Shown one piece after another: positions 39,872-41,787 of a stretch of 41,787 bases of DNA (within the stretch, counting starts at the first letter, position 1; each line of letters starts with the position of its first letter). The DNA is from Bacillota bacterium. Lineage in GTDB: Bacteria > Vulcanimicrobiota > JAJTBE01. The stretch is taken from positions 1 to 41,787 of the forward strand of contig JAJTBE010000161.1 of the NCBI GenBank assembly GCA_021287065.1. The letters run 5' to 3'. A program made the position numbers and the translations under genes. The notes below the pieces were generated by a model, which had not been told where the DNA came from, did not search any database, and worked only from the letters and a program-made list of their open reading frames with translations.

Positions 39872-40258
39872 TTAGTCTTCTCTCTGGAAAAAATAAAGCG
39901 GAATTTCATCCATCAGTTTATGATCGAGGAAAATCTGAAAATTATATGCTCCCGGCTCAGTAAAGATAATCTGGTTTACATCAGTGGTGATATAAGCTGT
40001 TTCAGTCTCTTCGTTGAGTGTGAAATATTGTTCAGGAGACTGAGTGACTATAAGGGATTTTGTAGAATTAAGAAGCTTTACCTGCTGAATATGAAATCCC
40101 GTCCCATTGGTCCAGGAACACATAATACAGAAATGAGGATAATTGAGGGGGTATTCATCTGCTGTTACTTCGTTGAAAATTCCATAACATACAATTTTAT
40201 TGTCAGGCAGAGGTACAACGGAATCACAAAAAATAACGTTGCGTAGAGTCAGCTCCAT
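39872..40258 (-). CDS. Small beta-rich conserved hypothetical protein (DUF6941-like)
   Basis: 128 residues, no signal. The pattern is of a beta sandwich: NVIFCDSVVPLPDNKIVCYGIFNEV, YPLNYPHFCIMCSW, GTGFHIQQVKLLN, then IIFTEPGAYNFQIFLDHKLMDEIPLYF. This resembles the family annotated as DUF6941, recalled from memory and not searched. AGGAGG lies 5 bases before the ATG. It stands between pyk and sfsA, all on the minus strand, with gaps of 86 and 160 bases. The function is unknown. Confidence 0.65.
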   Translation of the reverse strand: MELTLRNVIFCDSVVPLPDNKIVCYGIFNEVTADEYPLNYPHFCIMCSWTNGTGFHIQQVKLLNSTKSLIVTQSPEQYFTLNEETETAYITTDVNQIIFTEPGAYNFQIFLDHKLMDEIPLYFFQRED

Positions 40259-40345
40259 TCCGTCCTCCTGCTGTTCTTACAGCTCGAATCAGTTTGTTGC
40301 CCGTTTATTCGATTTTTCTAAGCGAAATCCTCTGTAAAATATCTT

Positions 40346-41044
40346 TTACAGTACAACAGGTACCCTTGCAAGAACTTTAATCTCATTCAGGCCAATCTCA
40401 CACCTGTAAGCTGCGGTTTTTACACTTGCAGCCACAGCTTCTCGTAAGGTGCTTCCAAATTCGGGATGCTGGATATCGTGTGGAGAAAATGTGTCTGCAT
40501 CTTCCCTCTGGATTATAAAAACAACGGCGGTTTCAAAACCATCTTCGGAAAGCCTGATAAGTTCTCTGAGGTGTTTGACTCCTCTTTCCGTAGGGGCATC
40601 GGGAAACAGAGCCTTTCTTTCCTCTACAAGAGATACTGATTTAACTTCAGTGAATACTTTTTTCCCTTCAGGATTGGTGAGGATAAAATCAAATCTGCTT
40701 TTTCCTACAGTTTTTTCCCTTGCAGATACGGTATAACCGGAAAAATCGCTGACTGTTCCATTTTTTAAAGCTTCTTCAAACAGATCATTGGCTTTAACCG
40801 AGTGAATGCAGACAAGGGTATCTTCCTGAGTGGCAAGTATCATTGTGAAATCGGTTTTTCTGTCCGGCTTTCCGGGAGGAGCAGGAGCTATATAAACAGT
40901 GCTGCCTTCAATCATCAGCTCATTCATGCGTCCGGAGTTTGGAACATGAACTTTTACTTCTTTATCTTCAAGAAGGACTCTGGCGCAAAAACGATTGTCC
41001 CGTTTTATCAGTTTTGCTTTGATTAGTGGTGCTGGATAATTCAT
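40346..41044 (-). CDS. sfsA: SfsA-family DNA/RNA nuclease
   Basis: 232 residues matching SfsA along the whole length: KAKLIKRDNRFCARVLLEDKEVKVHVPNSGRMNEL (OB-fold start), the nuclease-type core SRFDFILTNPEGKKVFTEVKSVSL with Asp and ExK, FPDAPTERGVKHLREL and AAVVF-like AVVFIIQREDADTFSPH. First described as a sugar-fermentation stimulation protein; its true role is unsettled. CGGAGG lies 4 bases before the ATG. It is the only gene in its immediate unit. Confidence 0.93.
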   Translation of the reverse strand: MNYPAPLIKAKLIKRDNRFCARVLLEDKEVKVHVPNSGRMNELMIEGSTVYIAPAPPGKPDRKTDFTMILATQEDTLVCIHSVKANDLFEEALKNGTVSDFSGYTVSAREKTVGKSRFDFILTNPEGKKVFTEVKSVSLVEERKALFPDAPTERGVKHLRELIRLSEDGFETAVVFIIQREDADTFSPHDIQHPEFGSTLREAVAASVKTAAYRCEIGLNEIKVLARVPVVL

Positions 41045-41525
41045 TGAACCTCCGGATTTGAGTTTGGTTGTTTACTTTTCTGCTTAAACAGTTTATCTGA
41101 ATTTTTTATTCCCGTCGGATTTGGCGCCTTGATCTATCGTATATACAATTTCCCCGTGGTTATGAGGTTTTGAAAATAGATTTTTAACTTTTTTCAAATT
41201 GAAGGTTTTTAAGCATCAAATTTAGAAAATGAAGAAGTGCTTTGGTTCTTTGCATGAAACTTTTTTTGTGCTGATTAAGGAATTATTTTGATTCATCAGT
41301 TGTTAAACAAATATACTATTTGTGGCAGGACCAGCATGAAGCAACTCCTGAACCGGAATTCAGCTTGATACAACAAGGTTTGATTCGGTTAGGAAACAGC
41401 AGCAGAATTAAAACTAAACAGAAAGCCGGTTTTATTAACTGACTGTCTCTTTTTGTTAGTCTGGCCGGAAATGCAGACAGACATTTCGAAAAGCGGAAGT
41501 TCAGTAAGTATTTTTCCGAGGTTTT
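41045..41525. other. Gene-free gap upstream of the response regulator
   Basis: AT-rich. Only very short frames are found (20 codons at most from a plausible ATG). GAAATG and CATTTC form a small inverted repeat at 41468-41487, 38 bases before the next start. No clear promoter pair or RNA gene is recognised. Confidence 0.5.
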
Positions 41526-41787
41526 ATGTCAGTCGCAGAAGAACAATTACCTAAAATAATGCATATAGACGATGATGAGGAACTTCTCCATCTGTTCTAT
41601 TTGAGTTTTGAAAAATATTTGAATATTAAACAGAGTTTAAATCTTGAAGAAGCTATAGATTTGATAAAAGAAGAAGAATTTGATGCGGTAATTACTGACT
41701 ACGAAATGCCCGGATTTAACGGTCTTGATGTATTAAAAGCAGTTAAAGAGATAAACCCAGATCTGCCGGTTATTTTTTATACAGGGC
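41526..41787 (+). CDS. Response regulator receiver domain, 3' end cut by window
   Basis: The ATG at 41526 follows GAGG by 4 bases. The visible 87 residues are the first four beta strands of a CheY-like receiver: KIMHIDDDEELLHLF with the acidic triplet, the phosphorylatable Asp in AVITDYEMPGFNGLDVL, and LPVIFYTG at the edge, where the conserved Thr follows. The output domain is not visible. It could be a partner for an unlinked kinase. Confidence 0.9.
   Translation, partial: MSVAEEQLPKIMHIDDDEELLHLFYLSFEKYLNIKQSLNLEEAIDLIKEEEFDAVITDYEMPGFNGLDVLKAVKEINPDLPVIFYTG

Noticed and set aside
40449-41026. Frames opposite sfsA and similar antisense frames over pyk, rsfS and tnaA
   Set aside because: They mirror well-recognised genes on the other strand and have no start signals or family motifs.

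Overview
The window looks like chromosomal DNA of an uncultured, anaerobic, fermentative bacterium with a Gram-negative-type envelope. By eye the GC content is moderate to low (not computed). Evidence for fermentation is a pyrophosphate-dependent phosphofructokinase, pyruvate kinase, an LDH-fold dehydrogenase and tryptophanase. Evidence for the envelope type is several Sec/lipoprotein signal peptides, an HtrA protease, M16 and FtsE. The many TPR, VWA and zinc-ribbon proteins of unknown role would fit a candidate phylum such as Riflebacteria or Wallbacteria, but nothing here fixes the taxonomy. No rRNA, tRNA, CRISPR array, transposase or prophage gene was seen.

Left part (1-14.9 kb). A truncated beta-propeller gene is followed by a GC-rich 91-bp tandem array and a palindromic repeat. 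Next is an unusual 622-residue protein built almost entirely of heptads with Gly, Ala or Ser at one fixed position. Divergent from it is a TPR lipoprotein. Then come PPi-phosphofructokinase (minus strand), a cation/Ca exchanger, a degenerate hybrid sensor kinase, an FtsE ATPase without FtsX beside it, an exported M16 peptidase, a 53-codon ORF and an MFS transporter. On the minus strand follow two hypothetical genes that share a domain. The promoter of that pair and the promoter of the heptad protein carry the same 17-bp site at nearly the same distance from the -35 box, so they probably form a small regulon.

Middle (15-26.6 kb). A tight minus-strand operon encodes two cobalamin-binding radical SAM enzymes, an aldo/keto reductase with two ferredoxin clusters and an exported two-module protein. 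It has two candidate promoters separated by an intrinsic terminator. Divergent from it are an exported PHP/CehA-like protein that has lost its metal ligands and a zinc-ribbon/VWA membrane protein. Then come an exported BamE-like protein, a TPR lipoprotein translationally coupled to a 62-residue CxxCxGxG zinc protein, a quinone-oxidoreductase-type dehydrogenase and a glycine-zipper remnant that abuts a dispersed repeat.

Right part (26.7-41.8 kb). PhzF-like and DinB-like genes precede an LDH-fold gene that has Met in place of the lactate-selecting Gln. That gene is coupled to a Crp/Fnr regulator, followed by a polysaccharide flippase. On the minus strand are two hypothetical genes and tryptophanase. 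A nadD-rsfS-htrA operon follows, then a 650-bp gene-free stretch crowded with palindromic repeats. The window closes with pyruvate kinase, a small conserved protein, sfsA and the start of a response regulator cut by the right edge.

Several starts were moved from the longest reading frame to one with a properly spaced Shine-Dalgarno sequence. These cases are stated in the entries.
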